From positions 1-27,171 of the forward strand of contig CAYOZN010000042.1 in NCBI GenBank assembly GCA_964408455.1: a stretch of DNA of 27,171 nucleotides, written 5' to 3'. This stretch comes from CAYOZN01 sp964408455. GTDB lineage: Bacteria; Planctomycetota; Phycisphaerae; UBA1845; UTPLA1. Position 1 is the stretch's first letter, and each line of letters begins with the position of its first letter. This document shows positions 17,078 through 27,171 of the stretch, in pieces. The position numbers were made by a program, and so were the translations under genes. The notes under the pieces were generated by a model. The model saw nothing but the letters and a program-made list of their open reading frames with translations, was not told the DNA's origin and ran no database searches.

Positions 17078-17836
17078 CTACTCGACCTCGCCCAGCCGGT
17101 TGATCATGGCGGCAAGGTAACCCGCGCCGAAGCCGTTGTCGATGTTCACCACGCATACGCCGGCCACGCAGCTGTTGAGCATCGTGAGTAGCGGCGTGAT
17201 GCCGCCGAAGCTTGCCCCGTAGCCGATGCTGGTCGGCACCGCGATGACCGGGGCCGACACCAGCCCGCCCACCACCGACGGCAGCGCGCCTTCCATCCCT
17301 GCCGCAACCACCACCACCCGAGCCTTGCGCAGCTCGTCCAGCCGGGCCAGCAGCCGGTGCAGCCCGGCCACGCCCACGTCGTTGATCACGAAGACCCGGC
17401 TGTCCATGATTTCGCACGTCACCCGCGCCTCTTCAAGAACCGCGCCGTCCGAAGTGCCCGCTGCAACCAGGGCGATCGTGCCGGCACTCACCCGCGCTGG
17501 CCGCTGCCGCAGCGTCACGCACCGCGCCGCCGCATGATGCTCCGCCCGCGCGCACGCCGCCCGGATCGCCTCCACGTGCCCAGCATCCGCCCGCGTCGCC
17601 AGCACGTTGCCGCCGCCCGCCGCCAGGCGGCTGAAGATCGTCGCCGCCTGCTCGGGCGACTTCCCATGGCAGTACACCACTTCCGCGAAGCCGCAGCGCA
17701 GCGCCCGATGGTGGTCGATCGTGGCGTAGTCCAGCGTCTCGAAAGGCATGCGCGACAGCCGCGCCATGGCCTCGTCCACCGGGACTTCCCCGCGTCTGAC
17801 TGCCTCAAGCATGGCACGAATCGCCGTCGAATCCAC
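17078..17836 (-). CDS. larB: LarB, pyridinium-3,5-biscarboxylic acid mononucleotide synthase
   Basis: 252 aa. LarB carboxylates nicotinic acid adenine dinucleotide and releases AMP, the first step of the nickel-pincer nucleotide cofactor of lactate racemase and related enzymes. The PurE-like C-terminal half shows VAAGTSDGAVLEEA, GMEGALPSVVGGL and LNSCVAGVCVVNIDNGFGAG. Glu182 and Cys223 are 41 residues apart, matching Glu180 and Cys221 of the Lactobacillus plantarum enzyme as I remember them. The N-terminal part has IDHHRALRCGFAEVVYCHGKSPEQ. GTG 17836 is chosen because GGAG lies 6 bp before it and the length fits the family; the frame stays open upstream. larC and larE are not in the window. 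Confidence 0.88.
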   Translation of the reverse strand: MDSTAIRAMLEAVRRGEVPVDEAMARLSRMPFETLDYATIDHHRALRCGFAEVVYCHGKSPEQAATIFSRLAAGGGNVLATRADAGHVEAIRAACARAEHHAAARCVTLRQRPARVSAGTIALVAAGTSDGAVLEEARVTCEIMDSRVFVINDVGVAGLHRLLARLDELRKARVVVVAAGMEGALPSVVGGLVSAPVIAVPTSIGYGASFGGITPLLTMLNSCVAGVCVVNIDNGFGAGYLAAMINRLGEVE

Positions 17837-17954
17837 CGCTATCTCCAGTTGAGAGGTGCTGCTTCGCCAAACGTCCTGCGCCGTACGGCTCCCGATCGCG
17901 CGCTGCGTGGGCTCGCCGTCCAGTCGACCTCCGGCGCACGACACCCGCCCATTT

Positions 17955-18353
17955 TCACGTCGAAAGCGCCGGGCTCGCGGGATCGATCAGCCGCAGATAC
18001 CGGAAATCATAGATGCCCGTCCGGTGCCCATCCGCCCAGATAATGTTGATGGCGTAATTCCCCACCACGCTGGCATTCGCAAACTCCGCCGCCCGGCCGG
18101 CCCCGGCCGGCAGAACCGTCAGCGACCGGGACTTGACCGGCGCCGCCGGCTTCTCGCGCTCCGTGCGACAACTCGCGCACGGGCAGTTCTTGCGCAAATA
18201 TACAAGGGGAAAGTGGCTCTCGTGTCCGTCCGCCCACTTGATGTGCAGACCCGTCGTGCGATCGAGCCGCAGATCGACCGGCCGAAACGTGTCGGCGGCA
18301 AGCGGCTGGTTCAGCGCCAGGTCGATCAGTTCGTTCGGTGTGCGTTCGCTCAT
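17955..18353 (-). CDS. DUF971 (GBBH-like N-terminal) domain protein
   Basis: 132 aa. The domain is the one found at the N-terminus of gamma-butyrobetaine hydroxylase and at the C-terminus of the plant Fe-S carrier HCF101. Typical features are WADGHESHFPLVYLRKNCPCASCR at about 40-63, split here by the Cys pair and third Cys of CPCASC, and a second strand pair NIIWADGHRTGIYDFRYLR near the end. The cysteines may bind a metal or Fe-S cluster. Its ATG overlaps the stop of the P-loop gene by ATGA, so the two are probably translated together. larB follows 118 bp downstream. The function of stand-alone bacterial DUF971 proteins is not established. Confidence 0.88.
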   Translation of the reverse strand: MSERTPNELIDLALNQPLAADTFRPVDLRLDRTTGLHIKWADGHESHFPLVYLRKNCPCASCRTEREKPAAPVKSRSLTVLPAGAGRAAEFANASVVGNYAINIIWADGHRTGIYDFRYLRLIDPASPALST

Positions 18354-19198
18354 GCCTGCATCGCGTCCGGCCGGTGCATCAGGGCCGAGAGCCGCTCAAG
18401 GCCCTCGAGCAGACGCGGGTCATCATCATCCCCCATGTCGCAGGCTGCAAACCACGCCAGGCGATTGAGCCGCAGCCGAAGCGTTTCGAGCAGCGCCGTG
18501 ATGCGCTCGACGCAGGCCGCGGCAGACTTTCGATCGATGGGGGGCGCCGCGTTGAGCAGCACCAGATCGCTATCCATGAGAGAATGGTATTCGGGGCGCA
18601 GCTGAAACCGCAATGCCAGATCGGCCGCGACATCCGGACGCCACGGCATTTCGTCGCATTCCGGCCGCGGCAGCTCCGCGGTATTCGCCTCCGCGGACCG
18701 CGGCGCCTTGTTTTCCGAAGAGTCGTGCGGGCCGGGCCCAAGTCCGAAGATTTCCGCCGCAAAAACCCCCGTGTCGTGCATCGCCAGCTCCATCGCCCGC
18801 TCCGCCTCCTCGGGAGATCGAAAGATGGCCTCCGGCCGCGGCGGCGGACGCAGTACGAACACCCGCACGTCGTATGGAAACGCGTGGCGATAGCACGGCG
18901 TCGTATCGGTCTCCATGATCACCGCACCGCGCCACTCGCGCCCGGCCAGTTGAATCAGATCGGCGACATCCTCGAAGATCGTCGGCCCATTCACCCGGCA
19001 GTTCCGGCTGAACAGCCCGCCGCCCAGCGCATCACCCAGAACACTGATGCGCGGCGAGGGCGACTTTGCATGCAACTCCAGCCGCAGGTGCTGCACGTGC
19101 GACACGCCGACCAGGCCGGCGATGCGGCGACAGAAGAGCGTCTTGCCGGCAGCCCTCGGCCCGCAAACATGTACCACAGACGTGTGCATGCAAGGCAT
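18350..19198 (-). CDS. P-loop NTPase of unknown function
   Basis: 282 aa from ATG 19198; ATG 19189 is an equally possible start. The Walker A motif GPRAAGKT lies at 13-20, preceded by the strand TSVVHVC. A candidate Walker B or catalytic strand is WRGAVIMETDTTP near 100-110, followed by VRVFVLRPPP. The general layout recalls MobB-like small P-loop NTPases, but I do not recognise the family. The middle contains an acidic, Pro-rich linker (about 160-195) and the C-terminus is helical with Arg/Leu. The longer frame upstream of 19198 (45 codons) lacks family features. The overlap with the DUF971 gene suggests a two-protein unit. Confidence 0.72.
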   Translation of the reverse strand: MPCMHTSVVHVCGPRAAGKTLFCRRIAGLVGVSHVQHLRLELHAKSPSPRISVLGDALGGGLFSRNCRVNGPTIFEDVADLIQLAGREWRGAVIMETDTTPCYRHAFPYDVRVFVLRPPPRPEAIFRSPEEAERAMELAMHDTGVFAAEIFGLGPGPHDSSENKAPRSAEANTAELPRPECDEMPWRPDVAADLALRFQLRPEYHSLMDSDLVLLNAAPPIDRKSAAACVERITALLETLRLRLNRLAWFAACDMGDDDDPRLLEGLERLSALMHRPDAMQA

Positions 19199-19398
19199 TC
19201 CGACAATAAAACTGGACGAGCGGATACGGACTTGGGACGGCCCCGCGTCATCCGCGACGCCGATACTGAAGTCTACCCCCGGCCACCGGCCCAATTCCAC
19301 CTTGAGCACCGCATAACAAGCGATAACATTCACCCGCCGCGTCGATTATTGCGCGTCTTTCCGCCGCAGAACCGTCGCACGGCCGATATGAGCCGGCA
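19199..19398. other. Divergent intergenic region
   Basis: 200 bp between the divergently transcribed P-loop NTPase and rhodanese-methyltransferase genes. Promoters for both directions are expected here. An AT-richer patch at 19313-19330 is the most promoter-like part, but no convincing -35/-10 pair was found. No RNA gene or repeat was seen. Confidence 0.5.
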
Positions 19399-20232
19399 AT
19401 GAACGCATCCGGATATTCCCCTACACCCCGGCCCGCCATCCTCGACGTCCGCCCCCGGAAGAACTTTCTTGCGAGCCACGCCGCCGGCGCGGCCAACATC
19501 CCCCTGGAAGAGCTTGCCCGCCGCATCCACGAACTTCCTCCGCCCGACGAGCCGCTGATCGTCTTCGACACCAACCCCACCCGCGCCCGCTGGGCCTGTT
19601 CGCGGCTGCGGGCCCGCAACCGCCGCCGGCTCACCTGCGCCGCCGGCGAGAAGTTCCTCGCCGAGGGCCCGACGGAGTCCGGCGAATCAACCGCGCGCCT
19701 CTGGCGCCCGCACCGCCTGCTCGTGGAGGCACTCGATCTGGCCCGGCAGCAGTGGGGCACCCTGCAAAGCCGCACGGCCATCGACCTGGCATGCGGCACC
19801 GGCAGAGATGCCGTGTTCATGGCACTATCCGGGCTGCGCGTCACCGCATGCGACGTCCTGCCCGATGCCCTCGACAGGGCCACCGATCTCGCCGCCCGCC
19901 ACGGCGTGCAGCTATCCACCCGTATTCAGGACTTGGAGTCGGATTCCGCGCTGCCCGAAGCCGCGTTTGACGTCGTGACCTGCTTCCGATTCCTGCATCG
20001 CCCGCTTTTGCCCCGCATCGCCCGCGCCGTCCGCCCCGGCGGTCTCGTCGTCTACGAAACCTTCCTGCGCGAGCATCGCGAGCGCTACGGCAAGCCGCGC
20101 AGCGATGCCCACCTGCTTCTGCCCGGCGAACTACGCGCCTGTTTCCCCGGCTGGGACGTCCGAATCGTCCGCGAAGGGGAGACCGACCCCGGTCGCATCG
20201 TCGCCTCCCTCGCCGCCTTCAAGCCGGCGTAA
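19399..20232 (+). CDS. Rhodanese-like / SAM-dependent methyltransferase fusion
   Basis: 277 aa. Residues about 12-75 form a rhodanese-like domain (ILDVRPRKNFLASHAAGAANIPLEEL), but the active-site loop (LIVFDTNPTRARWACSRLR) has no Cys at the catalytic position, so sulfur transfer is unlikely. Residues about 120-277 are a class I methyltransferase: motif I AIDLACGTGRDAVFMAL, the acidic residue of motif II in VTACDVLPDAL, then FDVVTCFRFLHR and a post-motif PGGLVVYETFLREHRERYG. The last segment resembles TehB-like tellurite-resistance methyltransferases. The substrate is unknown. The start at 19399 gives a complete rhodanese domain. It stands alone, transcribed away from the P-loop gene. Confidence 0.82.
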   Translation: MNASGYSPTPRPAILDVRPRKNFLASHAAGAANIPLEELARRIHELPPPDEPLIVFDTNPTRARWACSRLRARNRRRLTCAAGEKFLAEGPTESGESTARLWRPHRLLVEALDLARQQWGTLQSRTAIDLACGTGRDAVFMALSGLRVTACDVLPDALDRATDLAARHGVQLSTRIQDLESDSALPEAAFDVVTCFRFLHRPLLPRIARAVRPGGLVVYETFLREHRERYGKPRSDAHLLLPGELRACFPGWDVRIVREGETDPGRIVASLAAFKPA

Positions 20233-20452
20233 GCCGACCGCCCGCGCGGGCTAGCCGCGCTCGCGGAGATGGACGCCTGCGGAACCCTCTGGCACCGCTG
20301 CGGAAAATTCCGCCGCATTATGCGCGAGCCTGCCCCATCCACGCCGCTTATCGCTCCTAAATGCCCTTCAATCCTCATCTTGAGCCGTGGAACGCCACTT
20401 GCCCAACGCCTCCCGGCGAGCCACCGCTTAGCGCTCGCGGAGGATTGCATCC
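20233..20452. other. Intergenic region upstream of nifJ
   Basis: 220 bp. It holds a 14-bp palindrome GCGGAAAATTCCGC at 20300-20313 and a repeated 12-mer GCGCTCGCGGAG at 20257-20268 and 20431-20442. The second 12-mer overlaps the nifJ Shine-Dalgarno GGAGG at 20439-20443, 9 bp before the ATG. The palindrome could be an operator for nifJ, but no family can be named. No promoter was identified with confidence. Confidence 0.5.
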
Positions 20453-24103
<3,651 letters not shown>

Positions 24104-25066
24104 GAACCCGCTGATCTCGTCGGCCGGCCCGCTCGCGCGCGACGCTGACCTCGTCCGCCGCCTGGAGGATGCCGGCATCGGCGCCGTCGTCATGCACTCC
24201 CTCTTCGAGGAGCAGATCACGCACGAATCGATGGAGCTCGAACATCACCTCTCCTTCGGCGTCGACAGCTTCCCCGAAGCCCTGAACTATTTTCCCAAGG
24301 GCTACGGCGATACGCCCGGCCCCGATGAATATCTCCGGCACATCGAGCGCCTCAAGGCCGCCGCCGGCGTGCCCATCATCGCCAGCCTCAACGGCTCGAC
24401 CCTCGGCGGCTGGACGGATTTCGCCCGGCGGTTTGAATCCGCCGGCGCCGATGCCATCGAGCTGAACATCTACCACGTCGCCGCCGAGCCCGACGTCGAC
24501 GGCCGCGAAGTCGAATCCCGCTGCCTCGATATCGTCAACGCCGTGCAATCGGCCATCAGCATTCCCATCGCCGTCAAGCTCGGCCCATTCTTCAGCTCCT
24601 TCGCCAACATGGCCTGCAGGCTCGATGCAGCCGGCGCCGACGCACTCGTGCTGTTCAACCGCTTCTACCAGCCCGATATCGACTTGGAGACCCTCGACGT
24701 TGCGCCCGACTTGCAACTCTCCCGCCCCTACGACATGCGCCTGCCCCTGCGCTGGATCGCCATCCTGCACGGTCGCGTCTCCGCCAGCCTCGCCGCCACC
24801 AGTGGCGTCCACTCGGCCGCCGACGTGCTCAAGCTGATCATGGCCGGCGCCGACGCCACGCAGATGTGCTCGACCCTGCTCAAGCGCGGCCCGCAGGAAG
24901 TCGGCGTCATCCTCCGCCAGATGCAGGCCTGGATGGAAGAAAAGGGCTACGAATCCCTCGACGAAATGAAAGGCTGCCTCAGCCAGCGCGCCTGCCCCAA
25001 CCCCGCCGCCTTCGAACGCGTCAATTACATGAAGACCCTGCACAGCTACATCTGACGCGCCACCAA

Positions 25067-25190
25067 TCAGAGCCGGGCTATGACCAGTTCAGAGCCGGGC
25101 TGCCCCCAGCCCGGATCCCGCTCACGGAAACGAGCCTCCCCACGACCTCGTTACCCCACTCGTAGACGGTGCCATGCCAACGCCACACCC
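25067..25190 (-). repeat. Dispersed GC-rich palindromic repeat, copy A
   Basis: The full copy runs 25089-25190. It begins (+ strand) TCAGAGCCGGGCTG and contains the stem CCGGGCTG/CAGCCCGG with loop CCCC (25095-25114). It ends with GTGCCATGCC-ACGCCACACCC. A truncated extra copy of the first 13 bp lies at 25067-25079, 11 bp after the stop of the DHODH-like gene. Copies B (26364-26468) and C (26277-26337) are the same element. Copy A lies 98 bp downstream of the PEP-CTERM gene on its transcribed strand, so it may act at that gene's 3' end. Confidence 0.87.
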
Positions 25191-25288
25191 AGCGCAGCAA
25201 GCAACAAGTCCCGCCCGAACGCCAGGAATTTGTTTACCCGGTATGAACTGTGCAGGTGTTCGCACGGCACGTGCCGCGTCATCCAGAC

Positions 25289-26062
25289 TTACCGGCGGAA
25301 CTGGTTCAGAATGTTGCGCCTGGGGCGAAACACAACCATCCAAAGCGACGTGACAGCAGCCAGAATTCCCGTTGATGGCTCGGGAATGACGAGCGAAAAC
25401 GAGAATGTGGATGCTCCATCAATTAAGGAAACATCAGGGCTTGCAAACGCCCTCATCAGATCTTCAAAACTCAGGTTCAAATGATAGCTTCCGGGCACCA
25501 ACTCCCCGAAGTGAGCGAAATTGATCGGCACGCCGGTAAATCCCGGAGCCGGCATCGTCTCGTTTACGATTTCGCCCGAAGGCCCGAAGAGCTGGACCAC
25601 TACCTCTCCCTGGCTTGCCGTGTTCCCCGACGTGGCCCAGCTGCCTGTCGCGCTCGCCTGCAGTGCGTAGCTTGTCGCCTCGTTGAGCGAGAACGACATG
25701 GAAAGATACGTTCCAGCAGCAAAACCCCCTTGTTCAAATTCTTCTTGAAAAACCAAATTGCCGGCCGTTGAACCATTGAGCGTAATCGCCTGCGGCCCGT
25801 ATGAGGACGAATGCGATGCGTTCGACGTTCCCACACCCGGAATGCCGGTGTAATCACATCCCACCGAGCTGTTGAAATCCGCAAGGTCATACGATTCGTT
25901 GAACGATGAGTCTGAATCGTCCCAGCTGCCGACCTCGCATGACACTGCCCGATTAGCGCTGATAGGATCGGGATTGTACTGGAACATCGGACTGGCCGAA
26001 GCAGATCCGACGATTGCGATCAAAGTGGCAAATGAAATTCCGGCGCAAATAGCCCGAGCCAT
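25289..26062 (-). CDS. PEP-CTERM sorting-signal exported protein
   Basis: 257 aa. The signal peptide (about 1-23, ending SASAS) and the C-terminal PEP-CTERM signal are clear: VIPEPST at about 225-231, a hydrophobic stretch GILAAVTSLWMVVF, then the basic tail RPRRNILNQFRR. This is the tag cut by exosortase for export and anchoring, so an exosortase is expected elsewhere in the genome. The mature part is rich in Ser, Gly, Asn and Thr with beta-rich segments and no recognised domain. Start ATG 26062 is fixed by the strong GGAGGGAGA Shine-Dalgarno (26067-26075). A possible promoter lies upstream at 26102-26130. Confidence 0.87.
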   Translation of the reverse strand: MARAICAGISFATLIAIVGSASASPMFQYNPDPISANRAVSCEVGSWDDSDSSFNESYDLADFNSSVGCDYTGIPGVGTSNASHSSSYGPQAITLNGSTAGNLVFQEEFEQGGFAAGTYLSMSFSLNEATSYALQASATGSWATSGNTASQGEVVVQLFGPSGEIVNETMPAPGFTGVPINFAHFGELVPGSYHLNLSFEDLMRAFASPDVSLIDGASTFSFSLVIPEPSTGILAAVTSLWMVVFRPRRNILNQFRR

Positions 26063-26066
26063 AATA

Positions 26067-26075
26067 TCTCCCTCC
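26067..26075 (-). promoter_or_regulatory. Strong ribosome binding site of the PEP-CTERM gene
   Basis: GGAGGGAGA on the minus strand, just ahead of ATG 26062. It decides the start, because the longer open frame up to 26206 would add 48 residues in front of a good signal peptide. Confidence 0.75.
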
Positions 26076-26101
26076 TTCTCTCGCAGTGTCGCCCTCGCGC
26101 G

Positions 26102-26130
26102 AAGGTATCCAGATCGAGCGTGCAGGTCAA
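26102..26130 (-). promoter_or_regulatory. Candidate sigma-70-type promoter of the PEP-CTERM gene
   Basis: On the minus strand TTGACC (26125-26130) is followed after 17 bp by TACCTT (26102-26107). The -35 matches TTGACA in five of six bases; the -10 is weak (three of six). The position, about 40 bp before the start codon, is suitable. Confidence 0.35.
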
Positions 26131-26276
26131 CCCATTTCAAAGGAATTCTGGCAGATGTACCGACACTGCCCGCGGTCCGCTTCGCTAAATACTGCGAAAT
26201 CAGCACTTAGCATTGCCGGTTTGTGACGTTCCCACGCAAATCCGTAATCTCCCCGATGAATCCGCGCCGACCCCAA

Positions 26277-26337
26277 TCAGAGCCGGGCTGTCCTCAGCCC
26301 GGACTGCGCGCATCTCCACGAGCCTCGCAACAAGCGC
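26277..26337 (-). repeat. Dispersed GC-rich palindromic repeat, copy C (short)
   Basis: The first part of the element only: TCAGAGCCGGGCTG, stem CCGGGCTG/CAGCCCGG with loop TCCT at 26283-26302, then a GAGCCTCG segment as in copy B. The other end (GTGCCATGCC...) is missing. It lies in the space between the PEP-CTERM start and the beta-helix gene end, 26 bp before copy B. Confidence 0.85.
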
Positions 26338-26343
26338 GTTTTT

Positions 26344-27171
26344 TCATAGCTGTCTCGTCCCGTTCAGAGCCGGGCGGTCCCCAGCCCGGCCCGCGCACGG
26401 CGTCAGGAGCCTCGTAATGCCCTCGTGGACTTTCCTCGTCAAACAAGTGCCATGCCGACGCCACACCCTTGAGCGGAAACCGGTAGCTGTCCCTGGATAC
26501 GCCGTTTGATCGAAAAACAGGCAGTTTGCCATTTCGACGGCGTCGTTGACCTCAATATAGAAACCGCCGCCCAGGCTCTGCTGTGATGGAACAGGTATGG
26601 CCCGATTGCCCTGAAACAGACAATTGAAGAACCGGCCCACGTTACCATTGGCATTGTTATAGAAGACGACCGCGCCGCCGACCCCTCCAAACCCGCCCTC
26701 GTCCATCTCGGCGGTATTGTCGATCCACTGGCAGTCGGTGGCGAAATTCACATTGCTGAATTCGCTGATGACCATACCGCCGCCTCTGGAAGAAAGGCTT
26801 CTATTTGACTCGAAGCGGACGCGCCGCATGGAGAGCGTACACACCTTGAATGCCAACAGGCCTCCGCCGCCCTGTGGGCTGCCGCCGCCGTAGGTGAACG
26901 TGTTGTCGTAGACGACGCAATCTGTGAGGTCAGCCACCGAACTCTCGTAGACCAAGAGACCGCCGCCGCCGAGGCCATGTGCCGCATTGGAGTCGAACTC
27001 ACAGAACTCGAAATCCGCCCTGGCGTAAAGGGCAAGAGCGACGCCGCCACCCTGGCCGGCCTTGTTATCGACGAAGCGACAGTTTGACACGGTCAATGCC
27101 GGAACGAGGCTTCCGAATTCGCTGCGGACAAGCAGCCCACCGCCGAACTCGCCATTGGAAACGCGGTTTCG
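26344..27171 (-). CDS. Beta-helix surface protein, 3' part (runs off the window)
   Basis: At least 275 aa; the reading frame is open to the window edge, so the N-terminus is missing. The sequence is built from parallel beta-helix turns with Pmp-like motifs, e.g. NCRFVDNKAGQGGG, CEFDSNAAHGLGGGG, RFESNRSLSSRGGG and CLFQGNRA. Such proteins form long solenoids on the cell surface or in the periplasm. The repeats end around FFDQTAYPGTATGFRSR. The last 40 or so residues, from VWRRHGTCLTRK to the stop at 26344, lie in the dispersed repeat copy B and have no beta-helix pattern, so the real 3' end may have been lost or replaced. No sorting signal follows. Confidence 0.75.
   Translation of the reverse strand, partial: RNRVSNGEFGGGLLVRSEFGSLVPALTVSNCRFVDNKAGQGGGVALALYARADFEFCEFDSNAAHGLGGGGLLVYESSVADLTDCVVYDNTFTYGGGSPQGGGGLLAFKVCTLSMRRVRFESNRSLSSRGGGMVISEFSNVNFATDCQWIDNTAEMDEGGFGGVGGAVVFYNNANGNVGRFFNCLFQGNRAIPVPSQQSLGGGFYIEVNDAVEMANCLFFDQTAYPGTATGFRSRVWRRHGTCLTRKVHEGITRLLTPCAGRAGDRPALNGTRQL
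26364..26468 (-). repeat. Dispersed GC-rich palindromic repeat, copy B
   Basis: About 105 bp, similar along its full length to copy A. Stem GCCGGGC/GCCCGGC at 26369-26390 (arms 7 bp), segment GAGCCTCGTAATGCC, then GTGCCATGCCGACGCCACACCC (26447-26468), which differs by one base from copy A. It is the coding DNA for the C-terminal end of the beta-helix reading frame. Confidence 0.87.

Noticed and set aside
25122..25484. Small frames in and next to repeat copy A on both strands
   Set aside because: They lie in the dispersed repeat or opposite the PEP-CTERM gene and have no start signal or domain.

Overview
The window is GC-rich, densely coding DNA. It most likely comes from a planctomycete (Planctomycetota, possibly of the Phycisphaerae type). 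This is inferred from the cluster of BatA-type, VWA and coiled-coil envelope proteins, a PEP-CTERM protein, a Gly-rich beta-helix surface protein, frequent GTG starts with GTGA overlaps, and several families of intergenic palindromic repeats. No rRNA, tRNA, CRISPR array, transposase or phage gene was seen.

Region 1 (1-15751, + strand) is a long co-directional block of nine genes, probably one or a few operons. Four hairpin repeats lie directly in front of it. The genes are, in order: a BatA-type VWA protein, a second membrane VWA protein with a GATase-like fold, a DUF4175-like membrane protein, an exported coiled-coil protein, an exported helical (TPR-like) protein with a Gly-rich linker, an NPCBM-domain protein, and three trypsin/HtrA-fold (S1C) proteins with PDZ domains. 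Only the first of the three HtrA-like proteins keeps the His-Asp-Ser triad; the other two have lost all three residues. Many junctions overlap (GTGA), which suggests translational coupling. Together they look like an uncharacterised envelope complex: VWA/MIDAS and coiled-coil scaffolds in the membrane, with one active and two inactive periplasmic proteases. A MoxR ATPase and a DUF58 protein would be expected just upstream of the window (inference from Bat-type operons).

Region 2 (15752-19398) starts with a 40-bp hairpin repeat in two copies between convergent genes. A minus-strand group follows; in transcription order it is a P-loop NTPase of unknown function overlapping a DUF971 protein by ATGA, then larB (nickel-pincer cofactor synthesis), then nnrD (NAD(P)H-hydrate repair).

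Region 3 (19399-25055, + strand) holds a methyltransferase fused to a rhodanese domain that lacks its cysteine. It is followed by nifJ (pyruvate:ferredoxin/flavodoxin oxidoreductase), which overlaps a dihydroorotate-dehydrogenase-like gene. NifJ points to anaerobic or facultative metabolism.

Region 4 (25056-27171) holds dispersed GC-rich palindromic repeats, a PEP-CTERM exported protein on the minus strand, and the 3' part of a beta-helix surface protein. The last 40 or so codons of the beta-helix gene lie in a copy of the dispersed repeat.
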